Shown here piece after piece: positions 33,832 to 44,761 of a stretch of DNA of 64,000 nt. Source of the stretch: Bog-756 sp963718405 (GTDB lineage Bacteria > Actinomycetota > Acidimicrobiia > Acidimicrobiales > RAAP-2). Below the pieces are notes generated by a model. That model was given only the letters and a program-made list of their open reading frames with translations. It was not told where the DNA came from and made no database searches. The position numbers were made by a program, and so were the translations under genes. The stretch covers positions 62,001-126,000 of the forward strand of contig CAVQYZ010000005.1 in NCBI GenBank assembly GCA_963718405.1, read 5' to 3'. Position 1 is the first letter of the stretch; every line of letters begins with the position of its first letter.

Positions 33832-34878
33832 ATGCAACACGCCATCGAGGTGGAGGCTCTGGCCAAGACCTTCACCGGCAAACACGAGGTCCGGGCCCTC
33901 GACGGGGTGAGCTTCGCCGTCGAGGAGGGGACTGTGTTCGGGCTGCTCGGCCCCAACGGATCGGGCAAGACCACCGCCGTCCGGATCCTGACCACCATCC
34001 TCAAGCCCGATGGCGGCCGGGCCCGGGTCCTGGGCTATGACGTGACGGAGAAGGCCAATCTGGTCCGGTCCCTGATCGGACTGGCCGGCCAGTACGCCGC
34101 GGTCGACGAGAACCTGACCGGTCGGGAGAACCTCCGCATGGTGGGCAACCTCAACCACCTGAACCGGACGGACGTGGCCCGCCGGACCACCGAGCTGCTC
34201 GAGCAGTTCGACCTGGTCGATGCGGCGGACCGCCCACTCAAGACGTTCTCGGGGGGCATGCGGCGCCGGCTCGACCTGGCCGCGGCGCTGGTGGCCCGGC
34301 CCACGGTCCTCTTCCTCGACGAGCCCACCACCGGACTGGACCCGCAGAGCCGCAACGACCTCTGGGAGGTCATCGAGAGCCTGGTGGGCGGCGGGACCAC
34401 CGTGCTCCTGACCACCCAATACCTCGAAGAGGCCGACCGCCTGGCCAGCACCCTGGCCGTGTTGGACCACGGTCACGTGATCGCCGAAGGCACCCCCGAG
34501 GCCCTCAAGGCCGACCTGGGGGCCACGGTGCTCGAGGTCGGGCTGGACTCCCTCGACGATGCCGCCCGGACCGCCGAGCTGTTCCAGTCCCTCGGACCGC
34601 ACACCCCGGTCCTCAACGGCACCGTGGTCGAGGTCACGGTGGACAGCGGGCCGACGTCGGCCATGGCCGGGCTGCGCTCCCTCGACCAGGAGGGCATCGT
34701 CCCGGCCGCCTTCACCCTGCGCGAGCCCAGCCTGGACGATGTCTTTTTGGCCCTGACCGGGCGGCGCACCGAAGACGAGACCGAGTCCAGCGACGAACCC
34801 GGTGCCGCCGGCCGCCGACGCGGCCGGCGCCGGGCCGCCACCGAAGCCCTACCCATCGTCACCGGGGAGCTCTCATGA
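33832..34878 (+). CDS. ABC transporter ATP-binding protein (DrrA-like)
   Basis: 348 residues. GLLGPNGSGKTTAVRILTTI (Walker A), LKTFSGGMRRRLDLAAALVA (signature) and TVLFLDEPTTGLDPQSRNDL (Walker B) are clear, then the H-loop region TTVLLTTQYLEEADRLA. The C-terminal DUF4162-type part and EPSLDDVFLALTGRRTEDE are typical of daunorubicin-resistance-type exporters. Its stop overlaps the permease start by four bases. The 235 bases upstream, to the peroxiredoxin gene, hold no gene. Substrate unknown; likely a lipophilic compound. Confidence 0.93.
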   Translation: MQHAIEVEALAKTFTGKHEVRALDGVSFAVEEGTVFGLLGPNGSGKTTAVRILTTILKPDGGRARVLGYDVTEKANLVRSLIGLAGQYAAVDENLTGRENLRMVGNLNHLNRTDVARRTTELLEQFDLVDAADRPLKTFSGGMRRRLDLAAALVARPTVLFLDEPTTGLDPQSRNDLWEVIESLVGGGTTVLLTTQYLEEADRLASTLAVLDHGHVIAEGTPEALKADLGATVLEVGLDSLDDAARTAELFQSLGPHTPVLNGTVVEVTVDSGPTSAMAGLRSLDQEGIVPAAFTLREPSLDDVFLALTGRRTEDETESSDEPGAAGRRRGRRRAATEALPIVTGELS

Positions 34879-35699
34879 CCACCACCATCGCCGCCCCGAC
34901 CGTGTCCGGGGCACCGCACTCGGACCGACCGGCCACCCGGATCCGGTGGGCGGTGTCCGACACCCTCACCATCACCCGGCGCAACCTGCTGGCCCTGACC
35001 CGCATCCCCGAGGCCCTGTTCTTCTCCGCCGTGCAGCCCATCATGTTCGTGCTGCTGTTCGTGTACGTGTTCGGGAACGCCATCAAGACGCCCGGCTCGA
35101 GCTACGTGAACTACCTGATGGCCGGGGTCTTCGTGCAGACGGTGGCCTTCGGGGCGGTGAGCACCAGCGTGGGGCTGGCCGAAGACCTGCAAAAGGGGCT
35201 GATCGAGCGGTTCCGGGCCCTGCCCATGGCCCGTTCCGCCGTGCTCATCGGGCGCACCACCAGCGACGGCGTCCGCAACGTCTTGGTGGTCATCATCATC
35301 ACCGTGGTGGGACTGTTGGTGGGCTTCCGGCCCACCACCGGCGTGCTGGCCTACATCGCCGCCATCCTCCTCATCCTGCTCTTCGCCTACTCCCTCTCGT
35401 GGGGCTTCGCCATGATCGGCCTGTCGGCGGCCAACGCCGAGACGGCCCAGGTCATGTCGTTCCCCCTGCTGTTCCCGTTGACCTTCGTGTCGTCGGCCTT
35501 CGTGCCGGTCTCGTCCATGCCCACCTGGCTCCAGGGGTTCGCCACCTACCAGCCCTTCAGCGTGACCATCTCGGCGTGCCGGGCCCTGATGATCGGGGGG
35601 CCCACCGCCACCTGGGTCATCCAGTCGGTGGCGTGGACGGTCGGGTTCCTCATCGTGTTCATCCCGCTGTCCAGCTGGCGGTACCGCACCCGTACCTGA
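34875..35699 (+). CDS. ABC-2-type permease (DrrB-like)
   Basis: 274 residues with about six membrane spans. ITRRNLLALTRIPEALFFSA begins the ABC-2 domain; VQPIMFVLLFVYVFGNAI, NVLVVIIITVVGLLVGFRPT and FPLLFPLTFVSSAFVPVSSM are hydrophobic segments, and KGLIERFRALPMARSAVLIG is the coupling-loop type sequence. It forms an exporter with the ATPase gene, to which it is coupled by a 4-base overlap. Confidence 0.92.
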   Translation: MTTTIAAPTVSGAPHSDRPATRIRWAVSDTLTITRRNLLALTRIPEALFFSAVQPIMFVLLFVYVFGNAIKTPGSSYVNYLMAGVFVQTVAFGAVSTSVGLAEDLQKGLIERFRALPMARSAVLIGRTTSDGVRNVLVVIIITVVGLLVGFRPTTGVLAYIAAILLILLFAYSLSWGFAMIGLSAANAETAQVMSFPLLFPLTFVSSAFVPVSSMPTWLQGFATYQPFSVTISACRALMIGGPTATWVIQSVAWTVGFLIVFIPLSSWRYRTRT

Positions 35700-35763
35700 G
35701 CAGCGGCCCGGACCACCCCGAGGCCGGCTCGCCGTCGACGCTCCGGCGGAGCAGAATGGGGTC

Positions 35764-38460
35764 ATGGCCCACACACCCTCCTCCTCGCCCCCGCCCGACT
35801 CCTTCGGTGCCCGGGGCACGCTGACCGTCGGCGACGCCTCCTACGAGATCTACCGGATCAAGGCGTTGGCCGACCGCTACGACGTGGCCCGGCTCCCCTA
35901 CTCCATCAAGGTGGTGCTCGAGAACCTCCTCCGCCACGAGGACGGTCTGGCCGTACGACCGGCCGACATCGAGGCCGTGGCGGCGTGGGGCAACCATCCC
36001 GAGCGCCACGGGCTGGGTGGTGCCGACGCCGCAGAGATCGCCCTCACCCCCGAGCGGGTGCTCATGCAGGACTTCACCGGCGTGCCCGCCATCGTGGACC
36101 TGGCCGCCATGCGCGACGCCCTCGGCACCCTGGGCGGGGACCCGACCAAGGTCAACCCGCTGGTGCCGGTGGAGCTGGTCATCGACCACTCGGTGATCGC
36201 CGAGGCCTCCGGGACCCCGGGGGCCTTCGACGAGAACGTCGACATCGAGTACCAGCGCAACATCGAGCGCTACCAGCTCCTGCGCTGGGCCCAGCAGGCC
36301 TTCGACGGGTACCGGGTGGTTCCCCCCGGGACCGGCATCTGCCACCAGGTCAACCTGGAGTACCTGTCGCGGGTGGTGTTCGCCACCGACGACGGGAGGG
36401 CCTACTGCGACACCCTGGTAGGCACGGACTCCCACACCACCATGGTCAACGGGCTCGGCGTCCTGGGCTGGGGCGTGGGGGGCATCGAGGCCGAGGCCGC
36501 CATGCTGGGCCAGCCCCTGTCGATGCTGCTCCCCCCGGTGGTGGGGTTCCGGCTCACCGGCGAGCAGGCCCCGGGCACCACCGCCACCGACCTGGTGCTG
36601 ACCATCACCCATCTCCTGCGCCAGCACGGGGTGGTGGGCAAGTTCGTGGAGTTCTTCGGTCCCGGGGTGGCCGCGGTGCCTCTGGCCAACCGGGCCACCA
36701 TCGGGAACATGTCGCCCGAGTACGGGGCCACCTGTGCCATCTTCCCCATCGACGAGGTCACCCTGGACTACCTCCGCTTCACCGGCCGTGACGACCGCCA
36801 TGTGGACCTGGTGGAGGCCTACGCCAAAGAGCAGGGCCTGTTCCACACCGGAGAGGTGGAGCCGGTGTTCTCGGAGACCATCGAGCTCGACCTGTCGACG
36901 GTGGTGCCCAGCATCGCCGGGCCGGCCCGGCCCCAGGACCTGGTCACCCTGGCCGGAGCGGGCGCCACCTACCGGACCGCCCTCGGCCGGGAGCCGCGGG
37001 CCGGCACCGCCACCCTGGCCGACGGCAACTCGGTGGCCGTCGGGGACGGAGCCGTGGTGGTGGCGGCCATCACCAGCTGCACCAACACCTCCAACCCCCA
37101 GGTCATGGTGGCCGCCGGGTTGGTGGCCCAGCGGGCGGTGGAGCGCGGGCTGGCGCCCAAGCCGTGGGTCAAGACCACCCTGGCCCCGGGCTCGCGGGTG
37201 GTCATGGACTACCTCGACCGGGCCGGGCTCACCGAGCCCCTGGCCCGCATCGGCTTCGATCTGGTCGGCTTCGGCTGCACCACCTGCATCGGCAACTCGG
37301 GGCCGCTGCTGCCCGGGGTGTCCGAGGCCGTGCACGCCGACGACCTGTCGGTGGCCGCGGTCCTGTCGGGGAACCGGAACTTCGAGGGACGGATCCATCC
37401 CGACGTCCGGATGAACTACCTGGCCTCACCGCCCCTGGTGGTGGCCTACGCCCTGGCCGGCACCATGGACATCGACCTCACCACCGACCCCCTGGGCACC
37501 GGCTCCGACGGCTCCCCGGTGTACCTGGCCGACCTGTGGCCGTCGCCGGAGGAGGTCACCGAGTCCATCCGGACCTCGGTCACCTCGGAGATGTTCCGCC
37601 AACGGTACGGATCGGTCTTCGACGGTGACGAACGGTGGCGGGCCGTCGAGATCGCCACCGGCGACACCTTCCGTTGGGACACCGACTCGACCTACGTCCT
37701 GCGTCCCACCTTCCTCGAGGGCCTGACCATGACCCCGGCCCCGGTGACCGGGGTGAGCGGAGCCCGGGTGCTGGCCGTGCTGGGGGACAGCGTCACCACC
37801 GACCACATCTCCCCGGCCGGCAACATCAGCCAGTCCAGCCCGGCGGGCCGGTACCTGGCCGAGCACGGCGTCCAGCCCACCGACTTCAACTCCTACGGCA
37901 CCCGCCGGGGCAACCACGAGGTGATGGTGCGGGGCACCTTCGCCAACGTGCGGCTGCGCAATCAGCTGGCCCCGGGCACTGAGGGCGGGTTCACGCTCCA
38001 TCTGCCCGACGGCGAGCAGACCACCATCTACGAGGCCGCCGAACGGTACGGCGCCGATGGGGTTCCCCTGGTGGTGCTGGCCGGCAAGGAGTACGGGTCG
38101 GGCTCGTCACGCGACTGGGCGGCCAAGGGCACCGCGCTGCTCGGGATCCGCGCCGTCATCGCCGAGACCTACGAACGCATCCACCGCTCCAACCTGATCG
38201 GCATGGGCGTGCTCCCACTGCAGTACGCCGAGGGCCAGAACGCCGCCTCGCTGGGACTGACCGGGCACGAGGTGTTCGACATCGGCGGGCTGGACTCCCT
38301 CAACGAGGGGGTGGCGCCGAAGACCGTGTCGGTCCGGGCGGTCGACGGAGACCGGTTGGTGGAGTTCGAGGCCCGCCTGCGCATCGACACGCCCATGGAG
38401 GCCGAGTACTACCGCAACGGTGGGATCCTGCCGTACATGCTGCGCCAGATGGCCGGCTGA
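35764..38460 (+). CDS. acnA: aconitate hydratase A
   Basis: 898 residues, normal for AcnA/IRP-type aconitase, which turns citrate into isocitrate. LVGTDSHTTMVNGLGVLGWG and MLGQPLSMLLPPVVGFRLTG are the N-terminal substrate motifs. The [4Fe-4S] ligands are in AAITSCTNTSNPQVM (first Cys) and GFGCTTCIGNSGPL (the other two). The swivel domain has GDSVTTDHISPAG and SRDWAAKGTALLGIRAVIAE. The gene is monocistronic, about 60 bases after the ABC permease, and converges with the hemolysin-III-like gene. Confidence 0.97.
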   Translation: MAHTPSSSPPPDSFGARGTLTVGDASYEIYRIKALADRYDVARLPYSIKVVLENLLRHEDGLAVRPADIEAVAAWGNHPERHGLGGADAAEIALTPERVLMQDFTGVPAIVDLAAMRDALGTLGGDPTKVNPLVPVELVIDHSVIAEASGTPGAFDENVDIEYQRNIERYQLLRWAQQAFDGYRVVPPGTGICHQVNLEYLSRVVFATDDGRAYCDTLVGTDSHTTMVNGLGVLGWGVGGIEAEAAMLGQPLSMLLPPVVGFRLTGEQAPGTTATDLVLTITHLLRQHGVVGKFVEFFGPGVAAVPLANRATIGNMSPEYGATCAIFPIDEVTLDYLRFTGRDDRHVDLVEAYAKEQGLFHTGEVEPVFSETIELDLSTVVPSIAGPARPQDLVTLAGAGATYRTALGREPRAGTATLADGNSVAVGDGAVVVAAITSCTNTSNPQVMVAAGLVAQRAVERGLAPKPWVKTTLAPGSRVVMDYLDRAGLTEPLARIGFDLVGFGCTTCIGNSGPLLPGVSEAVHADDLSVAAVLSGNRNFEGRIHPDVRMNYLASPPLVVAYALAGTMDIDLTTDPLGTGSDGSPVYLADLWPSPEEVTESIRTSVTSEMFRQRYGSVFDGDERWRAVEIATGDTFRWDTDSTYVLRPTFLEGLTMTPAPVTGVSGARVLAVLGDSVTTDHISPAGNISQSSPAGRYLAEHGVQPTDFNSYGTRRGNHEVMVRGTFANVRLRNQLAPGTEGGFTLHLPDGEQTTIYEAAERYGADGVPLVVLAGKEYGSGSSRDWAAKGTALLGIRAVIAETYERIHRSNLIGMGVLPLQYAEGQNAASLGLTGHEVFDIGGLDSLNEGVAPKTVSVRAVDGDRLVEFEARLRIDTPMEAEYYRNGGILPYMLRQMAG

Positions 38461-38490
38461 ACCGGTCGGCTGAACGATGTCGTTCTCCCA

Positions 38491-39180
38491 TTAGGTGGCC
38501 AGCGGGAGGACGAACCAGGCGATGACCACGAAGTGCAGGATCGCCCCCACGATGGTGCAGGCGTGGAACACCTCGTGGTACCCGAATACCTCGGGGTCCG
38601 GATTGGGGCGCTTCAGGGCGTAGACCACCGCTCCCGCCGAGTACGCCAGGCCCCCGGCCAGCAACAGGATGAAGCCGGTGCTGCCGAGAGCCCGGAACAG
38701 TTGGGGTAGGACCACCACGGCGGCCCAGCCCACCACCACGTAGGGCAGGGCGATCACCCATTTGGGGGCGTCCAACCACGCCTGTCTCACCGTGATGCCC
38801 ACCAGCGCCCCGGCCCACACGATGACCAACAGGGTGGTCCGCGGCCATCCGCTGAGAGCGATGCCGGCCACCGCGGTGTACGAACCGGCGATGGCGATGA
38901 AGATGGTCGAGTGGTCGGCCCGGCGCATGCGTCGACGGCCCACCGGTCCCCAGGTGTGCCGGTGGAACAGGGCACTCACGCCGAACAGTGCGGAGATGGA
39001 CACGGCGTAGACCGCCATGACCAACTTCGAACCCGTGGTCGGAGCGGCCACGATGAGGGCCACTCCGGACACCACCGACACGAAGAACGCCACCTCGTGG
39101 AGGACACCCCGCAGGGCCGGCTTGGGGGCGGGGTCCGAAGGGGTCACCGTGGCAACCGTTCCTCCCCCGGTGCCCTTCAT
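38491..39180 (-). CDS. hemolysin III / YqfA-family membrane protein
   Basis: 229 residues with seven hydrophobic segments. LRGVLHEVAFFVSVVSGVAL is the conserved first part with a His; ISALFGVSALFHRHTWGP and RRADHSTIFIAIAGSYTAVA carry the S-x3-H and D-H residues of the CREST/hydrolase-like superfamily, and EVFHACTIVGAILHFVVIAW the last His pair. It lies in the membrane. A role in membrane fluidity is known for some members. Its start touches the stop of the upstream amidotransferase gene (TGATG). Confidence 0.88.
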   Translation of the reverse strand: MKGTGGGTVATVTPSDPAPKPALRGVLHEVAFFVSVVSGVALIVAAPTTGSKLVMAVYAVSISALFGVSALFHRHTWGPVGRRRMRRADHSTIFIAIAGSYTAVAGIALSGWPRTTLLVIVWAGALVGITVRQAWLDAPKWVIALPYVVVGWAAVVVLPQLFRALGSTGFILLLAGGLAYSAGAVVYALKRPNPDPEVFGYHEVFHACTIVGAILHFVVIAWFVLPLAT

Positions 39181-39977
39181 CAACCGGTACCGGCGGACCC
39201 GGTGTCGGGCGAACCCGATTGGGCGCCGACCGGACCAGGGGTGACCGCGGTCCGGTCGATGAACCGCTGCAGCAGGCGGGTGCCCACCGACTCCACCAGG
39301 GCCAGGCCCGGGCCGTCCAGGGTCACGCCCGCCGGCAGGTGCGGCTTCCACGATTCGGCCAGGGCATGGTCCACTTCCACATGGAACTGGAGGGCATAGA
39401 CCCGGTCGCCCCACCGGAAGGCCTGATGGGGGAAGAGGCGGGTGCCGGCCAGGTGGACAGCCCCGTCCGGCAGGGAGAAGGTGTCGCGGTGCCAGTGCAC
39501 GCACGGCAGTGCGGTGTGGGCCAGTCCCCCGTACTCGGGGCCGAAGACCGGATCGCGGCGGCCGGCCTCGGTCAACTCCACCCGGCCCAGGCCGATCTCC
39601 TCGGTCGGGCCGGTGGTCACCTCGGCCCCCAGCGCCGTGGCCAGCTGTTGGGCCCCCAGGCACACGCCGAGCACCGGTCGGCCGGAGGTGGCCACGGCGG
39701 CGATCAACGCCCGCTCGGCCACCAGCCACGGATACCGGTCGGTGTCGTGGACCCCCATGGGACCTCCCATCACCACCAGGCCGTCGATGGACCCGGGGTC
39801 GGGCAGGGGATCGCCGCGGTCCATGCGGAACACCTCGTGGCGCAGGCCGCGGCGGGCCAAGGAGCCCGCCATCATCCCCGGCCCTTCGTACTCGACGTGC
39901 TGGATGACCGCCCACGGCCTTGCATCGGTCTGACCGGCGCCGTCGGACCCGGGGTCGGTCGACCCGGAGCTGCCCAC
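39180..39977 (-). CDS. class I glutamine amidotransferase-like protein
   Basis: 265 residues. WAVIQHVEYEGPGMMAGSLA begins the domain; GLVVMGGPMGVHDTDRYPWL is the oxyanion loop region, RPVLGVCLGAQQLATALGAE has the nucleophile Cys, and VYALQFHVEVDHALAESW the catalytic His and Glu. It is a stand-alone domain, as in GuaA-like amidotransferases of unknown acceptor. It overlaps both the PIG-L gene (upstream) and the hemolysin-III gene (downstream), so they form one unit. Confidence 0.88.
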   Translation of the reverse strand: MGSSGSTDPGSDGAGQTDARPWAVIQHVEYEGPGMMAGSLARRGLRHEVFRMDRGDPLPDPGSIDGLVVMGGPMGVHDTDRYPWLVAERALIAAVATSGRPVLGVCLGAQQLATALGAEVTTGPTEEIGLGRVELTEAGRRDPVFGPEYGGLAHTALPCVHWHRDTFSLPDGAVHLAGTRLFPHQAFRWGDRVYALQFHVEVDHALAESWKPHLPAGVTLDGPGLALVESVGTRLLQRFIDRTAVTPGPVGAQSGSPDTGSAGTG

Positions 39978-40729
39978 TAGCCGGTAGCCACCACGTGGAA
40001 CGCCTCGGCCAGCGATCCCTCGGGCAGCCCGGCGGCCAGAGCGGTGCCCGACATCCAGGTGCGGAGCAACTCCTCGAGGTGGGCGCCGTCACCCACCTGG
40101 CTGACATGTGAGCGCAGGGCGGCCAACTTCAGGTCGAAGTACTCGGTGGCATCGACGGCCCGGTCGGCGCGATCGGTGGTCATGACCCACACCTCGGGCA
40201 CGGTGTGCGGCTCGAACCCTTCCTCCAACAGCTCGGGGAAGGCGAAGGGGTTGCGGGCGTCGGGGTAGACGGCGCAGATGGCCGCCTCTCCGGCAGCCAG
40301 GTGGTCGGGGTGACTGGCGTAGATGCGGGACCAGTTGCGCTCGGGGGATTGGAGGACCACCCGGTCGGGCCGGATCCGGCGGATGACCCGCGAGATGGCC
40401 AGACGCAGTTCGAGGTCGGCGGCCAGGCGCCCGTCGGGGAAGCCGAGATAGGTGACGTCGGTGACCCCGACCACCTTGGCCGCGTCCAGCTGCTCCTGGC
40501 GACGGATGGCGGCCACGTCGCTCCGCCTGATGGTGCGGTCCGATCCGCCGGCGTCGCCGTCGGTGGCGATGCAGTAGGCCACCTCGACCCCGCCGTGGGT
40601 CCACGCCGCCACCGATCCGGCCGCCCCGAAGTCGACGTCGTCGGGGTGGGCGGTGACCACCAGGATGCGCTCCACGCCTTCGATGCCGGCGCCGACCGTC
40701 ATGGGCGCCCGGGAGTGAGTGTCGGACAC
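39977..40729 (-). CDS. PIG-L/LmbE-family deacetylase
   Basis: 250 residues. RILVVTAHPDDVDFGAAGSV has the AHPDD zinc motif (27-31), GDAGGSDRTIRRSDVAAIRR and EQLDAAKVVGVTDVTYLGFP are typical, and ASHPDHLAAGEAAICAVYPD carries the third zinc ligand (HPDH). Family members remove acetyl groups from GlcNAc conjugates, for example in mycothiol synthesis (MshB, Mca). This one could be Mca-like, but the sequence does not decide. It begins the unit with the amidotransferase and hemolysin-III genes. Confidence 0.9.
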   Translation of the reverse strand: MSDTHSRAPMTVGAGIEGVERILVVTAHPDDVDFGAAGSVAAWTHGGVEVAYCIATDGDAGGSDRTIRRSDVAAIRRQEQLDAAKVVGVTDVTYLGFPDGRLAADLELRLAISRVIRRIRPDRVVLQSPERNWSRIYASHPDHLAAGEAAICAVYPDARNPFAFPELLEEGFEPHTVPEVWVMTTDRADRAVDATEYFDLKLAALRSHVSQVGDGAHLEELLRTWMSGTALAAGLPEGSLAEAFHVVATG

Positions 40730-40813
40730 GGTGCTCTCCTCAGTCGAAGGGGGTCGGTCGGAGTGGGTCAGTCCAACGGCGGTGGACCGGCCGGCGAACG
40801 GCCGGAGCCGTGC

Positions 40814-42064
40814 TCAGTCCTGGCCCGGCTGCCAGGCGGCCAGGTCGGCCAGCCGCGGGTCGTTGGAGAAGATCTCCACGATGGGGAGCCGGAGCCCGAT
40901 CCGGGTCTGGATGCGCTCGACCTCGAGGACCTGGTTCCACTGCACCAGGGTGACCACCAGGCCGGCCTCGCCGGCCCGGGCGGTCCGGCCCGAGCGGTGC
41001 AGGTAGGCCTTGTGGTCCTCGGGCGGATCGAAGTGGATGACCACGTCCACCATGTCGATGTCCAGGCCTCTCGCCGCCACGTCGGTGGCCACCAGGGCCG
41101 GGAGCCGACCTTCCCCGAAGTCCTTCAGGGTGCGCTCCCGGTTGGTCTGGCGCAGGTCTCCGTGGATGGCGTCGGCCTTGACCCCTTCCTTGCGGAGCTG
41201 CTCCACCAGCCGGTCGGCGCCGCGCTTGGTCCGTACGAACACCAAGGTCTTTTCGGAGTTGCGGCAGATGGCGGCGCACACCTTGACCCGGTCCATCTGG
41301 TGCACCGCGAGGAACCGGTGCTCCATGGCGTCCACCGTGGTGTGGGCCGAGGCCACCTCGTGCAGCACCGGATCGGTCAGGTACCGGCTGACCAGCCGGT
41401 CCACCGCTCCGTCCAGGGTGGCCGAGAACAGCAGGGTCTGGTGCTCACGCTCGAGGCGCCGGAGCACCCACTCGACCTGGGGCATGAACCCCATGTCGGC
41501 CATGCGGTCGGCCTCGTCGAGGACCAGGGTCTCGATGTCGGCTACCGACAGCTCGCCGCGGTCACCGAGGTCGATGAGCCGGCCCGGGGTGGCGATGATC
41601 ACATCCACCCCGCGGCGCAACTTCTTGACCTGGCGCTCGATGTCCGCCCCGCCGTAGACGGCGGCGATGCGCAGACCGGCCTCTTTGGCCAGGGGCTCCA
41701 GCACCTCGCTGACCTGGACGGCCAGCTCACGGGTGGGCACCAGCACCAGGGCCCGGGGCCGGCCCGGCTTGGTGGAGCGGGCCGCCATGGTCCGCTGGAG
41801 GAGCGGGATGCCGAAGGCCAGGGTCTTGCCCGACCCGGTCTTGGCCTTGCCGCAGACGTCGCGGCCGGCCAGGGCGTCGGCCACGGTCATGGCCTGGATG
41901 GCGAAGGTGGTGGTGATGCCCTGGGCGGCCAGGGCCTTGACCAGGGCCGGGTCGACGCCGAGGGAGGCGAAGGTCCGGGCCTCGGCCGTGCCGTCAGGGC
42001 CGGCGTCCAGGGCCTCGTTGACGGTCTCGAAGACGCGATCCGAGGGATCGATAACGGTTGTCAT
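40814..42064 (-). CDS. DEAD-box RNA helicase
   Basis: 416 residues. The Q-motif region (FASLGVDPALVKALAAQGIT), AKTGSGKTLAFGIPLLQ (motif I), PTRELAVQ (Ia), VLDEADRMADMGF (II), LLFSATLDG (III), LVFVRTKRGADRLVEQL (IV), VATDVAARGLDIDMVDVVIH (V) and YLHRSGRTARAGEAG (VI) are all present. The C-terminal extension is short. RhlE/CshA-like enzymes unwind structured RNA in ribosome assembly and decay. Divergence from neighbours gives no further clue. Confidence 0.95.
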   Translation of the reverse strand: MTTVIDPSDRVFETVNEALDAGPDGTAEARTFASLGVDPALVKALAAQGITTTFAIQAMTVADALAGRDVCGKAKTGSGKTLAFGIPLLQRTMAARSTKPGRPRALVLVPTRELAVQVSEVLEPLAKEAGLRIAAVYGGADIERQVKKLRRGVDVIIATPGRLIDLGDRGELSVADIETLVLDEADRMADMGFMPQVEWVLRRLEREHQTLLFSATLDGAVDRLVSRYLTDPVLHEVASAHTTVDAMEHRFLAVHQMDRVKVCAAICRNSEKTLVFVRTKRGADRLVEQLRKEGVKADAIHGDLRQTNRERTLKDFGEGRLPALVATDVAARGLDIDMVDVVIHFDPPEDHKAYLHRSGRTARAGEAGLVVTLVQWNQVLEVERIQTRIGLRLPIVEIFSNDPRLADLAAWQPGQD

Positions 42065-42294
42065 GGGGTATGAAGCTCACTCTCATCTGCTCAGTGACGG
42101 GCGGAGACCGACCGTCGGCATCCGTGCCAGTCACGAACACCTGCGGGCCCGCCTCGGGCCACTGATCCGAACTGCGACAGCGGCTCGGAGAACCGGATGA
42201 GGAAGACCCCGGTGGAAGGCACTGCGCCTACCACGAACCCCAGTGTACCGGATCAGGCCCGATGCACCAGGTCAAACGGCAAACCGGGCCGAGG

Positions 42295-44089
<1,795 letters not shown>

Positions 44090-44142
44090 GGAAAGTGTCC
44101 CTTCGGGCTCAATGCACCTCGAGTCGCAATTTAGGTCGAGTC

Positions 44143-44169
44143 TTCCACGGTCCGTCCCTCCCCGTGGAA
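44143..44169. promoter_or_regulatory. inverted repeat between thiC and bcp
   Basis: TTCCACGG-N11-CCGTGGAA is a perfect 8-bp dyad in the divergent region, 54 bases from the thiC start and 88 from bcp. It could be an operator for either gene. It is too close to thiC to be a long riboswitch and has no thi-box sequence. Confidence 0.4.
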
Positions 44170-44257
44170 GCGGCTTTGTGTCATCGTGGGGCACCGGCGC
44201 TCCGCCGGATGCGCCGGTCGCGACCGGCCCCCTCCACTCCTACGAAAGGATGCCTCC

Positions 44258-44722
44258 ATGGGAAAGCTCGACGCCGGTGACAAGGCACCCGCCTTCACCC
44301 TGCCCGATCAGGACGGCGCCAAGGTCTCGCTCAAGGACTTCGCCGGCAGCCAGGTGGTCGTGTACTTCTACCCACGGGACGACACGCCGGGCTGCACCAA
44401 GGAGGCCTGCCAGTTCAACGACAACCTGCGGGCCTTCGCCAAGGCCAAGGTGACCGTGTTGGGCATCTCGGCCGACAGTGCCGACAAGCACCAGAAGTTC
44501 CGCGAGAAGTACGGCCTCAAGTTCCCCCTCCTCACCGACGCCGACCACAAGGTGGGCGAGGCCTACGGGGCTTGGGGTGAGAAGACCCTGTACGGCAAGA
44601 AGTCCATCGGGGTCATCCGGTCGACCTTCCTGATCGGTCCGGACGGCAAGGTGGCCCGGGCCTGGTACCACGTGAAGGCCGACGGCCACGCCGACAAGGT
44701 CCTGGCCGAGCTGGACAAGTAG
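44258..44722 (+). CDS. bcp: thioredoxin-dependent thiol peroxidase (BCP)
   Basis: 154 residues. VVVYFYPRDDTPGCTKEACQ has peroxidatic Cys46 and resolving Cys51 five residues apart, the bacterioferritin-comigratory (Prx-Q) pattern. GISADSADKHQKFREKYGLK and STFLIGPDGKVARAWYHVKA follow. It reduces hydroperoxides with thioredoxin. AAAGGA lies 8 bases before the ATG. Divergent from thiC, convergent with the glycosylase gene. Confidence 0.95.
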   Translation: MGKLDAGDKAPAFTLPDQDGAKVSLKDFAGSQVVVYFYPRDDTPGCTKEACQFNDNLRAFAKAKVTVLGISADSADKHQKFREKYGLKFPLLTDADHKVGEAYGAWGEKTLYGKKSIGVIRSTFLIGPDGKVARAWYHVKADGHADKVLAELDK

Positions 44723-44737
44723 TCCGGGTCCGCCACG

Positions 44738-44758
44738 CCCGCCACCGGGTTGGGCGGG
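44738..44758. terminator. hairpin between convergent bcp and glycosylase genes
   Basis: CCCGCC-N9-GGCGGG lies in the 39-base gap between the two stops and could end transcription from both sides. There is no T-run, so a weak or Rho-assisted terminator is more likely. Confidence 0.4.
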
Positions 44759-44761
44759 ACC

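Noticed and set aside
35659..37398. Minus-strand open frame of 579 codons over aconitase
   Set aside because: Shadow of acnA; low-complexity Gly/His/Val-rich.
40205..42073. Plus-strand open frame of 622 codons
   Set aside because: Antisense to the PIG-L and DEAD-helicase genes, whose motifs are all clear; the frame has only Gly/Val/His-rich low-complexity protein.
44100..44257. TPP riboswitch upstream of thiC
   Set aside because: The conserved CTGAGA and ACC-TGATCTGG-type core sequences are not seen; only a simple dyad is present.
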